A stretch of 64,000 bases of DNA from positions 5,270,001 to 5,334,000 of the forward strand of contig OU342631.1 in the NCBI GenBank assembly GCA_910589415.1. Reading direction: 5' to 3'. Origin of the DNA: Malachius bipustulatus (lineage: Eukaryota > Arthropoda > Insecta > Coleoptera > Melyridae). Within the stretch, counting starts at the first letter, position 1. Each line of letters begins with the position of its first letter. A program made the translations under genes and the position numbers. This document shows, in pieces, positions 13,185 through 25,050 of the stretch. Under the pieces are notes generated by a model that was given only the letters and a program-made list of their open reading frames with translations, was not told the origin of the DNA and ran no database searches.

Positions 13185-14425
13185 TACATCACAGGTATCA
13201 AAATTGAGGTTTCTTTATTTCGTCGTACCTAAGTACTTCTGTTATAGGTATACAATTCTGAAGCATAAAGTACAGAGATATAAGAAAAATTCAATAAGGG
13301 GGTAAAGAAACCTCGAAAGAAATTCATCTCATATAGGGTGGTAGTTAGTACTGGATAATTCTGACAGACGACTGGCTATCAAAAAGCAATAGTGAAATGT
13401 TGAACTATAAACTTTTATAGGATCCAAAGTATCGACCTTTCGTAATAAAAACTTCTTTGAAAGCATTTTCTGTGTCCTTTTATGTGAAGTATTCACAACC
13501 TAACTACAACATCCATCACCTCTTTTCAGAAAATGAAAAGTTTACGGGTCAGATTGCATAGTAGCGTTGCTCGGTATAATGCCGCGGAAGATTGATTATG
13601 AATTGAAAAATTTTTAAAATTGAATTAAAAAGTTTAATATTATCCTGACATAAATTAAATTGAAGTGTCTCATTTTAGCAATTATAGGCTTTCATAAAAT
13701 CATTGTTGTGAGTAAAAATAATTCTGTTATAGTAGGACAAATTTTAACAATAATTGTTCTCTTTATTTCTTTCTCAAGTTTAGATTTATATTATTTTTTA
13801 AAGAAATATATTATTATAAATAAAGAAATATAAAGAAATAAAATTTGAAATAAATCTTAAAAAAAAATACAAAAAATAAACACAATCAAAATTTTGAAAC
13901 TGTTTATGTTATATGTAATCAATGCGGAATCATAAATTTCCATGCATTCATTTCAACAGGCACAAAAGTAATACTTTTCATATGTATTTGATACCTGGAA
14001 TTATTCCTAGTTGAATGAATTATTTTAACGAAGATGACGAGAAACATTTTAGGTAGGTAATACCCTCGGTTATACCTATTACAGCTTGTGGAAATTGATT
14101 GCAAATATAGCTGCCTATTATTATACAGGCGAGTTAAATTAACCGTAACATGCATTATTGTATAGAAAGCAATTTTTTTCATTAACCTCCAACAATTTAC
14201 ACATCTGATTTTAAAAAATTATTTTTATTATTTATTTTAAGAGTTTTTTTATGTGTAATTTTCACACGATCCCATATATTTTTCATTATAAATGGAAGGC
14301 CATAGTGTTGGACCAGTATTTCAACAAAAAAAAAAAACTATACGCACAGTTAAAGTATGTTTTTTGAAAATAACAGAAAGGGTGAGTCAAATTCTACCTG
14401 CCTCATCCTCATTGGGATCTCGTAA
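13185..14425. other. AT-rich stretch without genes
   Basis: The run at 13790-13880 is low-complexity A/T (AAAGAAATA repeats). The minus-strand frame at 13919-14182 has no recognisable domain and no flanking splice signals. Confidence 0.35.
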
Positions 14426-14675
14426 GCTAGAAGAGATATGGACTCAGTTAAATTGGGACAAAGCTGCGATATTTTATGCTTAATTTGAATCTGGATATTT
14501 TCAGTCGTTGCTGAAATATCCTGAAAAAACTGAAAAATCAAATTTCTTTAGTTTATTCACCTTTTTTATTGTTGAAAATTAATAAATTATTTTTTGTAGA
14601 CTTACAAATAAGTGATCAAAAGCTATTCATTCGAATTAAAAAAATTCAAAGCTGAAACACCCTGTTTAGGTAGGT
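14426..14675. repeat. Fragment of the 57134-type fold-back element
   Basis: Blocks GGACTCAGTTAAATTGGGACAAAGCTGCG, TGAAATATCCTGAAAAAACTG and AAATTATTTTTTGTAGACTTACA, then ACACCCTGTTT at the end, run in the same order as the left arm of 57134-58138. It is one arm only. Confidence 0.55.
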
Positions 14676-15689
14676 TATAGATTTCTGTGGGTTAAGAATT
14701 GTTGTGAAATTTTAATATAGGACACCAGACATCCTTTGCACGTTACACGCAGTTAACAAATAGGTTTTTAACTGCAGCCAACTCAAATCATATAGTTTCT
14801 AATAATAACCCTACCTGAATAATAATCACTTGACAAATGTATTAACTGTATTAACAATGGAATTTTAATGGGTAATAAACATGCTTTTAATACCTTGGAG
14901 TCATGCAGATAAGTTTCGTAATTATTGTTTCAGCAACAGGATACTATTAGCATTTTAGTATATTGAAATGCACATTTATTCTATGCTGCAACTCTTGCTA
15001 AAATAGGGACAATAAACTCTTTTTGTTTGTCTGTATCTATAGTGAAGCTCTATCCAAAACATGTTAAGCATAAATTTTAACCTTAAAATATTTCCTTCTT
15101 CTGCTGCAGATTTTAATAGTCGTAGCAATTCGATATTTTTTTTTTTTATTAGTAGGTATTCTTTTTTTTTTGTTATTATTCAACACTATAAAAATACCTA
15201 CTAAAATAAAATAGCTTGCAGTTACATTTTTATTTTTAGTTTTTTTGATACATTAATTATTGTTTTCCTCATTTCAGTTTAGTTTTGAGAATTAGTCTTC
15301 CTTCACTCTTTTACACCGATCAATACAATGATCGGCTCAATTATTTGTATTCTAAAAGTAAATCTAGTGGTTATGATTTTATATTCAAACCTAGACTATT
15401 CTCGCCAGTGGCGGATTTCCGATTAGGCTAGGTAGGCTATAGCCTACGGCGGCAAATTTTCGAAGACCAAAATACTTTCGAGTGCTGGAACTTTTGCAAC
15501 TTTTCTTGGAGATTTTTTTTCCTAAAATGGATAATACAAAAATTTTCCATATGACTAGAACTTACGTAGACACACTGTACCTATATGTATATTATTTAAT
15601 TTACCGCTTTAGAAAATATTCAAGTGCAAGAAGGAAATTCACCTTAAAATTATAAGATTTTACAGCGAATTAAAACATGGTGCAAATTG

Positions 15690-15825
15690 AAATTTAGCCA
15701 TGTGATTATGAAGGCTCATCGATTGGTGTGACGTCAGTGATTAGTAGGTATAATTAAAATTTAGTCAGGTGATTGTGAAGACTCATCGATTGGCGTAATG
15801 TTATAGGTATAACCCTCGAGTGTAC
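15690..15825 (+). repeat. Tandem duplication, about 67-bp unit
   Basis: Two adjacent units each begin AAATTTAG and carry GTGATT.TGAAG, then CTCATCGATTGG, then a stretch ending in ATAGGTATAA or TAGGTATAA. Identity is about 80%. No function is visible. Confidence 0.6.
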
Positions 15826-16059
15826 CTGATTAACCACAGGCTTCAGAATCCAGTTTTCCTAGACCATCTATAAAACGTATAACAGCATTTCTTTTTAACG
15901 ATATTCGAAAGTTCTATGCAGTATTTTTTTTCTTCAAAGTTTGGATATCCAGTTTTGCATTAAAGTTCTTATCCGAAAATGGTGTCGATTTTTTTTTATA
16001 GAACATCAGTTCATAATCTCAACTTGAAGTAAAAATAGATGTTATTAAATTTACATGGA

Positions 16060-16235
16060 GTCCGTGGTGAAGTATGTGGTAAAGACGACGGGCGAAGAAG
16101 CCCAAGGTCGTGGGTTCGTTCCTGACTATTCCCGCACATTTTTTGGAAAATCTAATATGCGATCGATTGCATGGCCAATGATGGGATTGGCAAAAGGGTC
16201 TTTGAGGGCCCAGTCGTTTGGTCTGCATTAACTCT
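16060..16235. other. Possible tRNA-like SINE head
   Basis: A GTCGTGGGTTCGTTCC segment at about 16107-16122 resembles a pol III B box, with a loosely A-box-like GTATGTGGTAAAGAC upstream. No cloverleaf can be drawn and no second copy was seen in the window. Confidence 0.2.
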
Positions 16236-16884
16236 TTCCCCCCATAACTAAACCCGTTTTAAATTTTTACCAATACCTTGGAGTACTATCTGTTTGATTC
16301 GCGAAATACCTACTTGCCAGATTCGAAAAGGTTGTCTTCATCCTCCATATACACTTTCATGAAAATTATTTCGAATTGAATTAGCTGAGAGAAAAGGGTG
16401 GAAATCTAAAGAAATCGGGAGAAATTCATGTGGGTTTTTCAGTTTAGGTCGGGACAGCTCACTCCAAGTCAAATTCTAGATAATAAGTATATTATCAGCT
16501 AGAGCCTGGAAAATTTCTAAATCTCAGTGGCGGATCACGAGTAGGGGCGAGTTCTTTTATTCACCGGTTGTTCCACCGGTTGCAAACGGTGCCAGGTGCC
16601 ACACAAGATTATTTATTTTTGCTGAATTTATTTTTTTTATATTAATATAAGTACCATACAGTCTTTATTTATGTTAGGTGATGAAAAGAAGGTATGACAA
16701 CTGATAAGTAGATGACGTAGGTATAAATGAATAATAATTATTGTGGTAATTTAATAATAATATGGAAAATTTAGACTGAATAATATTTTCAAGACGCATT
16801 AGAGTCCAACGGACGGTCTGGAGGTTCCTTCCTCGAGAAAAATTACTCAGAAAACGTAGAGGACCTTAGAGAATCCTTATGGAA

Positions 16885-17030
16885 ATTGACTGCAGGTCAA
16901 ATTTGATGGTATGTTGGGGATCGGTAGTATTCGATGAATAGATTAGAAGTCTCCATGGGCCCGCAAAACTCAATTTCTCGAGATATTCACCTCTGAAGAT
17001 GGATTTTTTCTATCATGGCAGTCACGGGTT
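16885..17030 (+). repeat. Dispersed repeat, copy 2
   Basis: This is the partner of 231-380, in the same orientation and with the same order of blocks (GGGGATC, TATTCGATGAA, TCCATGGG, CACCTCTGAAGATG). Confidence 0.6.
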
Positions 17031-17540
17031 TATTCTTAAATAAATATTGGCTGCGCTACTTGTTTTAGACAGAAATGATGGATAGATCCTTTTGTTGATA
17101 TTGAAAAGTTGCATCCGTTGCTATGATTCAATTTAAAGCCTGTTAATCCAATTTGGAGAAAAACAGGAAACAGTTTACATTTTGTTTTCTTAATTGATTT
17201 ACTTTAACAATTAAAAATTACAAAAAAAAAAACGTAAATTAAATGTAATTTTAAAGTAGCCGCCTTTATTCACAGCTGAAGCTAATTCAATTCGGTACCT
17301 ATACTATTAGTGACTAGGAAATCAAAATAGTACGGATAAATAAAATCAATCATTTACAAACTAAATCTATTCTATGACGTTTTACATCCAAATAAATACC
17401 TCTTTCTGAATAATCATCAAAACCGCAAGGGGCCCCGGCACGTTTTTGTGTTTTTAGTAATCAGAAGTCATAAAAAATACCACAAAGGTTTATTTATTTC
17501 ATATTATCACGGTGTAAGATATACATTACACCGTGGTTGT

Positions 17541-18704
17541 TATCAGGGTGTCCCAGCTTATTCTAAGCGGTCTCTGTAGGCCAAACGATGGATTTTTTCC
17601 AAAAAAAATTTATGAAACAAATTGATATACCTAATATTATTAAAAAACATATTGAAAGTTATTGTATACTTTTCAGTCGTCAGATGGCATTTGCCTTGCA
17701 AGTCACTATGTTTCCGACAAATCATTTGCTGATATGCTTTGATTTACTTTCTGACCGGTACACTTCGCTACTGGTGGTGATGTGACAGACTGATGAGATG
17801 GAAATAACCATTGAAACATCGATGTCTCTGTCTTCGCCATACCGTTAGGGCAAGTGTGTCGTTCAGAAAGCATTATTGTTTTTCAAAAAAAAATTGCAAA
17901 TTCAAGTACAGAATAACAATGGCCATTATTTAAAATTATTTTGAAGTATACAGAGTGACCCATATGAGAGTGGCATATCAAAGTTATGTTTTTTTTTAAA
18001 TGGAATGCTCCTATGTTATTGCATTTTTAGATTGTCTGAGAAGAGAAAATAAGATTGGCTTTTACAGTTGGTGTTTAAATTCAGAAGTTTTTGAGTTATA
18101 AACAAGTGAAAATCGTCATTTTTCAAGTTCAAGACCCTGTACAACGAAAACGGCATAAGAAAGAGAAAAACGGCTTACATGTACCTATTTTAACTTTTCA
18201 TGTACTATCCTATGATGTAGATGAAATGTTTGTACAGGGTGATAAAAAATTTGAAAAATTCTTAGATTTCTCCACGCGTCGGCAAAAAAAAACAAAAGAA
18301 AGAAAGTACAAATGTTTCTATACCATAGGATAGTACATGAAAAGTTAAAATAGGGACATGTAAGCCGTTTTTCTCTATCTTGAGCCGTTTTCGTTGATCT
18401 TCAACTTCAAAAATGACAATTTTCACTTGTTTATAACTGACAAACGTCTAAATTTAAACACCAACTGTGAAAACCAACCTTATTTTCTCTTCTCAGACAA
18501 TCTAAAAATGCAATAACATAGGAGCATTTCATTTAAAAAAACATAACATTGATATGCCACTCTCATATGGGACATGCTGTATACTCCAAAATAATTTTAA
18601 ATTATGGCCATTGTGATTCTTTACTTGAATTTTCAAAAAGCTGTTTGAAAAAGTTCATCGTTAGGCCTACAGAGACCGCTTCGAATAAGCTGGGAGACCC
18701 TGTA
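17541..18704. mobile_element. Long palindromic fold-back element
   Basis: The left end (CAGGGTGTCCCAGCTTATTC, from 17544) is mirrored by the right end at about 18660-18704, including the GTCTCTGTAGGCC block. The two arms, about 550 bp each, are nearly full-length inverted copies around a centre near 18240-18290. The arms carry ATGGCCATT, the CATATGAGAGTGGCATAT block, AGTTATAAACAAGTGAAAATC and CGGCTTACATGTCCC-type blocks. Flanking TA dinucleotides fit a Tc1/mariner-type mechanism. It has no transposase. The short open frames inside are palindrome by-products. Confidence 0.9.
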
Positions 18705-19392
18705 TTTATATTATTTCTTCTAAAATCAGCCCACCCTGAGATGCGGGACCCGGGGCGACCCGCCCCTGCCGCCCTCTCTTCCGTCACTGCTAATTATTGT
18801 TGGAATTATTCAATTCCACGTTCTTGCTTAATTGATTGAAACTTGAGGTAAACGATCTTTAATCTGCCAGGATATCTAATTAGATGCAAAATTTTTATCG
18901 CATTGTCTTTAAATCAAGTAAATTTAAATCTTAATGATTATCTAATAATCTATAATAATACCCGAGATAATACCTAAATAAAAAAGAGCAAATTTTGATT
19001 TTAAAGATTTCCGCACATCTCGGAATCTCAGGATGCCGTTATTGACAATGCAGCTTTTTGTGGAGCTTAATATCACAGAAATATTACAACAGCATATCAA
19101 AGTTCTATCACATTTGAATGAGTCATATAGCAACTATTTATCAAATAAATTTATGATTTGACTTATTGGATGATAACGTAGGTACAAAAAATTTAGGTGT
19201 ATCATAATATATACAATTTAGTCTCTATATTCTTTCAGCCATTCACGAACAGTCAAGTCAATTATAAATATTTGACACTTTGTTGAGTATTTATCTAATC
19301 TCTTCGTCGTTATCTTCGTACATATTAATTATTGCTGTTGCAAGGATTTTCACAGTCTTATGCGGTATAGTGTTACCAAGTTATCTGTAGTG

Positions 19393-20028
19393 TTAAGGCC
19401 CGGTTACACGGTCCGTGGTTCGGCGAACCTGTCTCGAAGAGCCGCGAACCACGCACCGTGTGACATAGGTGGCTCGCTATGGGCTCGCAGTTCGTGGTGT
19501 ATGGTTCGCCGTATCCATCGGGAGTCGGTAAATTTGCACAGAACAAAGCGGGCGAACCGATAGGTTCGTGTAGGTTTGTCGTCGGTTCGTGCTGGTTCGC
19601 CATATCCCGAACCAATGATCAGTTTTGCAATTTATTTTATGACAATTTGTGTCTTTTATTGCATGCGGCGGAATTTAAAAGTGATCTTAGTTAGGAAATT
19701 GATAGCAAGTCTTCGTATACTGCTTTTTAATGGTATAATCGTAATTGATTCCGGGCACTTTTGCCGTGGTCCCTGGAAATTTTCTCCGAGCAGACATGAT
19801 CGGTGGTTACGTGTACATTGATAATTGACTTGACAGTTGGGAGAGCGCTCCTATTGCTTTCAATAAAACAAACTGGGTTCCATATTGTCTCGGCGAACCG
19901 ATTGCGAAAAAATACTAAACGAGCCACGAACTGTGTGACCATCCCTGGTTCGCTAAAGTGCGAGTCTCTGCGAACCACGCACCAGTTCTGTGGTTCGCCG
20001 AACCACGCACCGTGTAACTGGGCCTTAA
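19393..20028. mobile_element. TTAA-flanked MITE (piggyBac-like ends)
   Basis: TTAA occurs at both edges (19393-19396 and 20025-20028). Inside, GGCCCGGTTACACGGTCCGT on the left is mirrored on the right by the complement of about 19990-20024 (CGCACCGTGTAACTGGGCC). Subterminal GTTCGGCGAACC-like motifs recur several times in both orientations. A TTAA target duplication is characteristic of piggyBac-type transposition. The interior holds no transposase, so I read it as a non-autonomous element. Its GC content is above that of its surroundings. Confidence 0.85.
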
Positions 20029-21131
20029 CAATTAGCAATCCGATAAAAAGTAGCAGAGCTAAAAAAATAAACCGAGAGATTATGGATTGTTGAAAGCATT
20101 CAAATTCACGTCATGTCACTATGATTAAGTTGATCATAAACATAATTCAATATTGACCATTGTGCATAAAATAAATCATCACTTTTTAATACATACAGAT
20201 CATTACCTTATTCTCCTTATTATCAAAAATATGCATTTATTTTGTTTCCTCTTTTTTTTAAATTAAAGCAAAAAATTTTCTTAGAAAGCAGCATTTGTTC
20301 ATAGTTACAGAGACCTCGCCAAAATTTCTGCAAAATTTTTATTATGGTAAAGTTATTTCATTAATAGAGACGCTGCTAAGTACATAAGTAAACAATAACT
20401 TTATTTCTTTATCTTTATATGAATAATAAGACATATTGGCTAAATATAGATCTTGTTGAAAAACAGGTAGGCTTCTGCAAATAAATTTAATAATTTGTTC
20501 TAACATTATCTATCCTACAAGTGGTAATTAAAGAAAACTGCGTTGTGAAAATTGTTTTCGAATTTGGGGCCTCATATCCATATCTTTAAAGCTAAAGTTT
20601 GCCTATCCTCATTATATCGCCTTGGTTTTTTTACTTCGTTAACTGTTTCGCGACAATTGTATTATAAATATTGTGGGCAGCTGCTTAGCTTTATTGACCT
20701 AATTTCCAATTTATCCATGTAAGTCGATGCTTGCACTCTAAAATCAACAAGAAGTAACGTCTTGCATATACAGTTTATAATTGCGAAATTAATTATAAAT
20801 GTTATAATCAGCTAACCATTACTGTTTTATTTTTTGTCCTTGGTATTATGTTCAATTTATTAAATATGTTATGAAAATATGACAACTTTTGTAAGTAGTA
20901 TAAAAATACCAGTAAGCGTTTCTTTCAGAAAATTTTCTTGCAGAAACAAATTTATTCTCCCATTTCTGTAATACCTAAGCGTCCTTTGGCTGTCGAAGTA
21001 AAGAAGAATTTATCCCACTGATAGATAAGCGATATCAACATTTCTAGTTTCTACACGCCTTTTCATGTGGAAACATTTCTAGTTTCTACATTTTTCAGCT
21101 TTGAGCCGACAAAATTTTTGTATTAACTTAC
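20029..21131. other. AT-rich DNA, probably intron of the receptor gene at 21132
   Basis: This stretch lies directly downstream of a splice donor on the minus strand (GTAAGTTAA starting at 21131). It should be the first intron of the Grindelwald-like gene. I found no convincing second exon here or further left. Confidence 0.4.
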
Positions 21132-21342
21132 CTTGGCATTTACTTTCGCACTCATCTTTCTGATAATAATTTTTAGAGTTTAAATCGCACACACGACTAC
21201 AAGGCTCGCATCTGTTGTAAGTTTCGCGGCAGTAAGAATACAGTCCACAATTTATTTGTCCACATTTCGATTCCCCGTTGACATGAAGTTGTCCTTCGAC
21301 ACCCCAAAACAACACAATCAACAACACTGCACCCCCTAGCAT
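21132..21342 (-). CDS. grnd: Grindelwald-like TNF receptor, first coding exon (partial gene)
   Basis: Grindelwald is the insect cell-surface receptor for the TNF ligand Eiger and signals to JNK. The ATG at 21342 has A at -3. The first 17 or so residues are a hydrophobic signal peptide (MLGGAVLLIVLFWGVEG). Next comes an eight-cysteine ectodomain with spacing C-x4-C-x5-C-x6-C-x2-C-x3-C-x12-C-x3-C, which closely matches the insect Grindelwald pattern. The exon ends in phase 1 after ...CESKCQ at 21132, followed by a clean donor GTAAGTTAA at 21131. The open frame continues to 21079, but those codons are intronic. The transmembrane and cytoplasmic exons should lie at lower coordinates on this strand; I could not locate them, and they may be left of the window. 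Identification rests on the cysteine pattern, the signal peptide and the splice position. Confidence 0.75.
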
Positions 21343-21471
21343 GATTTTCGAACTCTAGAACCACCAAGCTTGACATTTTAAACGACTGTCACGGAGGATT
21401 CCTCGCCATCTTTGCCGCAACAGGTGTGGTTGACTTGTTGGCTTTTCACCTTCTGCTTCTACCTGTGAGCG

Positions 21472-21557
21472 TGAGTCATTTGCTTGTTTTTACTGCGTCG
21501 ACGATCAAATGGAAGTGCACTGTAAAGACCAAAGTTGCTTGCAGCTATGCTTTATAT
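21472..21557 (-). promoter_or_regulatory. Candidate promoter of the receptor gene, with AP-1-type site
   Basis: On the minus strand a TATAAAG (about 21557-21551) is followed about 30 nt later by ACAGTGC, an initiator-like sequence near 21522. Downstream, at 21478-21472, is a consensus AP-1 heptamer (TGACTCA, palindromic). These lie about 130-215 bp before the start codon. The placement is plausible, but no transcript evidence is available from the sequence. Confidence 0.3.
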
Positions 21558-21999
21558 CATTCTGCGGCCAGGTAAACAGGTATTTGTTGGTTGCCTTAGA
21601 GCACGATTTGTTTAGTGGGAGTATAATGAAGAGAGTATATCATTTATTAACTTAGATGTATATACCTATTATTTGATTTGGCTTGGTAAGAAATACGTTT
21701 TAATAATGGGGAATTAGCAGGTATACCGTCACATCAGATCAAGCTGGTTTATAATATTATTATAAGTAGGTACCTATAAAAGACAATAGTTCTTTCGATA
21801 CCTAGTACCTACCTACTTACCTAAAAAATATATCTGCATACAGATTATACTTAATATAACCTCATATTATCTGTAAAGTACTTCCACTGAGTATACTTCC
21901 AGTACTTCTAAGAAGTTCCACAAGTACTAGCTTTATTAAGTTACTGTTTTAAAAAAGGGCTAGTCATTTAATTTTATTTTAATTGTATTGTATTGTATT

Positions 22000-22171
22000 G
22001 TCCGTATTCATCAAACTTCAAAATATAACTCTTGGGTTATATATTTTGAATTTTCTGACAGCTGATTGGTCTAATGCTCAAACCCTACGAATGCTACGAA
22101 TGCTACGAAAAACCAATGACATGTTCCAAAATATAACCCCAGGGGTTATATTTATTGATGAATACGGGCCT
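22000..22171. mobile_element. Short MITE with CCGTATTCATCAA ends, copy 1
   Basis: Left end TCCGTATTCATCAA is mirrored by right end TTGATGAATACGGGC. The inner AAAATATAACYC...GGGTTATAT motifs are also inverted. A second copy, colinear over its whole length, is at 58245-58406. The two differ by small indels, including an extra ATGCTACGA unit in this copy. Confidence 0.85.
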
Positions 22172-22555
22172 ATGACATGTAATCCTCGAAATATTTGAAG
22201 CTTTTGAAGTTCAAATATACATTTAGCTACATAAATAGCACTTAATTTTAATCGAATAATTCTATAGTATTAGAGCCCACAGACAAAAGTGGTATCGTGC
22301 ACCGCAGACGTTGTCACTTGGTGAAGGTGTTGTAGGCTACAAAATCTACGGTGGAGTGCTAGAACGTTAATTACAGATCTGCCAGATAATTACTGATTTT
22401 AAAATGCCCTGTATTGTCAAAATGTTGATCTGATATTGCTGAAAATAAATCTACCCTCTTTTAGAAAAGTTAATTACTGATAAAAAATTAAAGACCATTC
22501 AAAATATTCACCCAATTTTCAAAATTTGCAATTTAAAATCAATAATATTATTGAT

Positions 22556-23430
22556 TTTAAATCCTTTTTGGAGAAGATGCTGCTTGTGTTTTTCCAGCAT
22601 TAAATTGAACTTGATTTCTATCGCCTCAAGCTAGAATATCTTGTATGTGATTGTTAAGTATGGCAACTTCTTGCTCCCTACGAGTATGTGCGTCGATGGC
22701 AGATGTTCGCGCATCTAAGGTATAAGAAGATATGAGTGTACTGTCATCGGTAAAACTGTATATTGGATTTTTTGTTGTTTTAAGCAAGTCGTTGATAAAT
22801 ATATTAGCAAGAGAGTCGGAGACAAACTAGACCCCTGAGGCACACCGGCATTGATGGAAAAGGTCTCAGAAAGAACTCTATCGACTACTACCTGTAATGA
22901 GCGATCACCGAGATAACTCGCAAGCTTATAGCAGAATTTCTCGGGCATGCCATAAGCCTGCAGTTTTGCCAACAGTCCATCATGCCAGACACGGTCGAAA
23001 GCTCTAGAAATATCAAGCGCAACTCCTCGAGACTCTCCATGGCGCTCGATTGCGCTATTCCAGAACTCGGTGACGTAGGTGAGGAGGTCACCAGTTGACC
23101 TCTGTTTGTAGAATCCGTATTGGTGATCGCTGATTATATTAGCTCCTTCCAAGTATTTTAAAAGATGTTGGTTAATAGCTTTCTCCATAATATTGGATAT
23201 TACTGAAGGCAGTGCCACTGGTCGGTAGTTATTTGCTAAGGTCTTTTTGCCTTTCTTAGGAATAGGCTGGACCCGTGCACGTTTCCAGCAGGAAGGAAAT
23301 ATTCCCTTTTTATAAGACAGATTGAAAAGTTGACAGAATACAGATGACAGCTCAGTGGCGCATTTGTTAAGTATGATAACAGGTACGTCATCGGGCCCAG
23401 GAGCTTTGTTTGAGTCTAATTAGGCTGACA
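22556..23430 (-). pseudogene. LINE reverse transcriptase (jockey/CR1-like), 3' part
   Basis: A minus-strand frame runs from about 23427 with NKAPGPDDVPVIILNKC and IPKKGKKTLANNYRPVALP, then YGFYKQRSTGDLLTYV, ALDISRAFDRVWH (first catalytic aspartate) and INAGVPQGSSLSP. A frameshift near 22820 moves the sequence to a frame reading FINDLLK and SFTDDSTLI, in which the usual FADD box has become FTDD. A stop follows at about 22625. All core motifs of a non-LTR reverse transcriptase are present in order, so this is a once-active LINE now broken by one frameshift and one or more stops. The 5' endonuclease part of probably the same copy lies at 23890-24300, separated from it by an inserted fold-back half element. 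Confidence 0.88.
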
Positions 23431-23464
23431 TAACGCGCGTTCTGACACGCTGTCGGGAAACAAT

Positions 23465-23885
23465 GTCTTTGAAAATTAACAGATTTTTCATCACCCTGTA
23501 GAAAAATCTAAACTACATAATAGAATACCTTGTAAAATGTTAAGATAGGGACATGTAAGCCGTTTTTAGATATCTTGAGCCGTTTTCAATGTGAGATGCT
23601 TTGAAAATTGAAAATTGCGATTTTTACTTGTTTATAACTCATAAACTACTCAACCTAAATTCCAAGGTGTGAAAACCACCTGTATTCGATTTTGCCAGGC
23701 AATTTAAAAATACAATAATATAAAGGGTGTCCCCGTTAAACTAACGAAGTAGGTGTCAACTTCCGGGATTTCCGGAAGTGCGACCATCTTGAAACTATTT
23801 TCATTGCATTTCGCATAGTCACTTATGTCAGGAAAATTTTCATTTTGAAACTGTAGGATCAACATTTCCCAAGATATGGCCGCTG
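23465..23885. repeat. Half fold-back element inserted in the LINE
   Basis: Begins TTTTTCATCACCCTGTA. It contains GGGACATGTAAGCCG, TATCTTGAGCCG, TTTATAACTCATAAACTACTCA and a distal AAAGGGTGTCCCCGTTAAA end, the order seen in one arm of 17541-18704 and 55430-56301. Only one arm is present. It splits reverse transcriptase from endonuclease sequences of the LINE. Confidence 0.7.
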
Positions 23886-24660
23886 TTCATTCTTAGATGC
23901 CCACCCGGTACATTAAAATCTCCCAAGATGGCTATCTCGGCTGGGGTAGTTTATCTGTATGAAGTCAACAGTTTTTGACAAGGACAAAAAAGTGTCTTAT
24001 ACTGTCTATCGCTGAGGTCGGTATAAACAACAGATAAATCTCGTCGTTTGTCGGTCTGTTATCCTAAGCCACATGACGTCAAAGTCATGAGGTTCAAAGA
24101 CTTACTCACGTAGGCAGGAGAGGTCACTTTTGAAAAAAATGCCAATTCCGAAGTTACGTTGTTCATTGCGAAGTAGGGAATGAAAGTCATATCCTGGGTA
24201 AAGATAATTAACTGTGCTTGAAGACGCTTGGACTTTTGTTCCCAAAGTGCCAGAATGTGGGGTTTATTTGCCTGCAGATGTTGATGCACTGAATTGATAT
24301 TCCTGTTTAAACCTCTAATATTACAAAAGTCAACTAAACATTTTTACCATTCTGGAGGTGTTATTGTTCTTTCTCCTGCATGAATATGCCCCTGGATTAG
24401 CCCCCGCCCGGAGATCCGAATTGGGGAATCTGGCACAGCAACGAAACCCAGAAAGATGGTATCGCACCAGGCGAGGCTGTGTGAGTTCTATGTCCTCTAC
24501 CATCTGGTTTGCTAGTTTTGATCAGCCCCGGGGTATTTAATTTCCCCGGTGTCATCTATTTATATGGACGACATTTCCCTATCCGCCACCCATGGAGGCT
24601 CGCTATGGGGGACTAACAACCCCGACAAGGGGTTGCTAGTCTGTTACTGGTGATATAGTT
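23886..24660 (-). pseudogene. LINE endonuclease and 5' region (same copy as 22556-23430)
   Basis: The minus strand encodes VHQHLQANKPHILAL near 24290, then RFICCLYRPQR near 24030 and AEIAILGDFNV near 23920. These are the conserved blocks of an AP-type endonuclease (LYRP and GDFN) in the expected order, but spread over more than one frame with stops. Upstream, 24340-24650 is distinctly GC-richer, with inverted CCCCGACAAGGGG-type blocks. It is probably the LINE 5' region. The element order (endonuclease upstream of reverse transcriptase, same strand) supports a single inserted copy. Confidence 0.75.
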
Positions 24661-25050
24661 TCATTTCAAAAAAAAAAAATGCAAAATAAGCTGCCAATGA
24701 GAAAATCAGCCTTTAAGGTGTCGAAGTTTACTTCTTCTGTAATCCATTTCATGTAAAAGTAGGTTGAATGATTGAAAATTTTTTGAATGATTAATTGGTT
24801 GCCTAACCTTGTCTATAGTGGACATAGCAATCAGCAACAGAAATTTTGTGCATTTCAATGATAGTGGGAGATAGAAAGTATAGAAACCACATTTGTGAAT
24901 TTAGGAAAACAAGAAGAAGACAATGTCAGAGTCAGTTTACGATTTTAGAAACAAAAATTTTCATTTAAAATTTTACAGATCCAGTCTCAGACATGATATT
25001 TTTTCAAAGCTTACCTAAATTACATTTTCATTTGCTCGCATCACATGATA

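Noticed and set aside
18091..18333. 80-codon plus-strand open frame
   Set aside because: Lies entirely within the palindromic arms of the 17541-18704 element; the same sequence occurs in the opposite arm and in other copies without an open frame.
18549..18839. 96-codon plus-strand open frame
   Set aside because: Starts in the palindrome arm and runs through its end into unrelated flank, so it is a chance frame.
19360..20093. Several overlapping open frames on both strands with apparently rich protein composition
   Set aside because: All sit inside the TTAA-flanked MITE; the GC-rich inverted repeats produce them in every direction.
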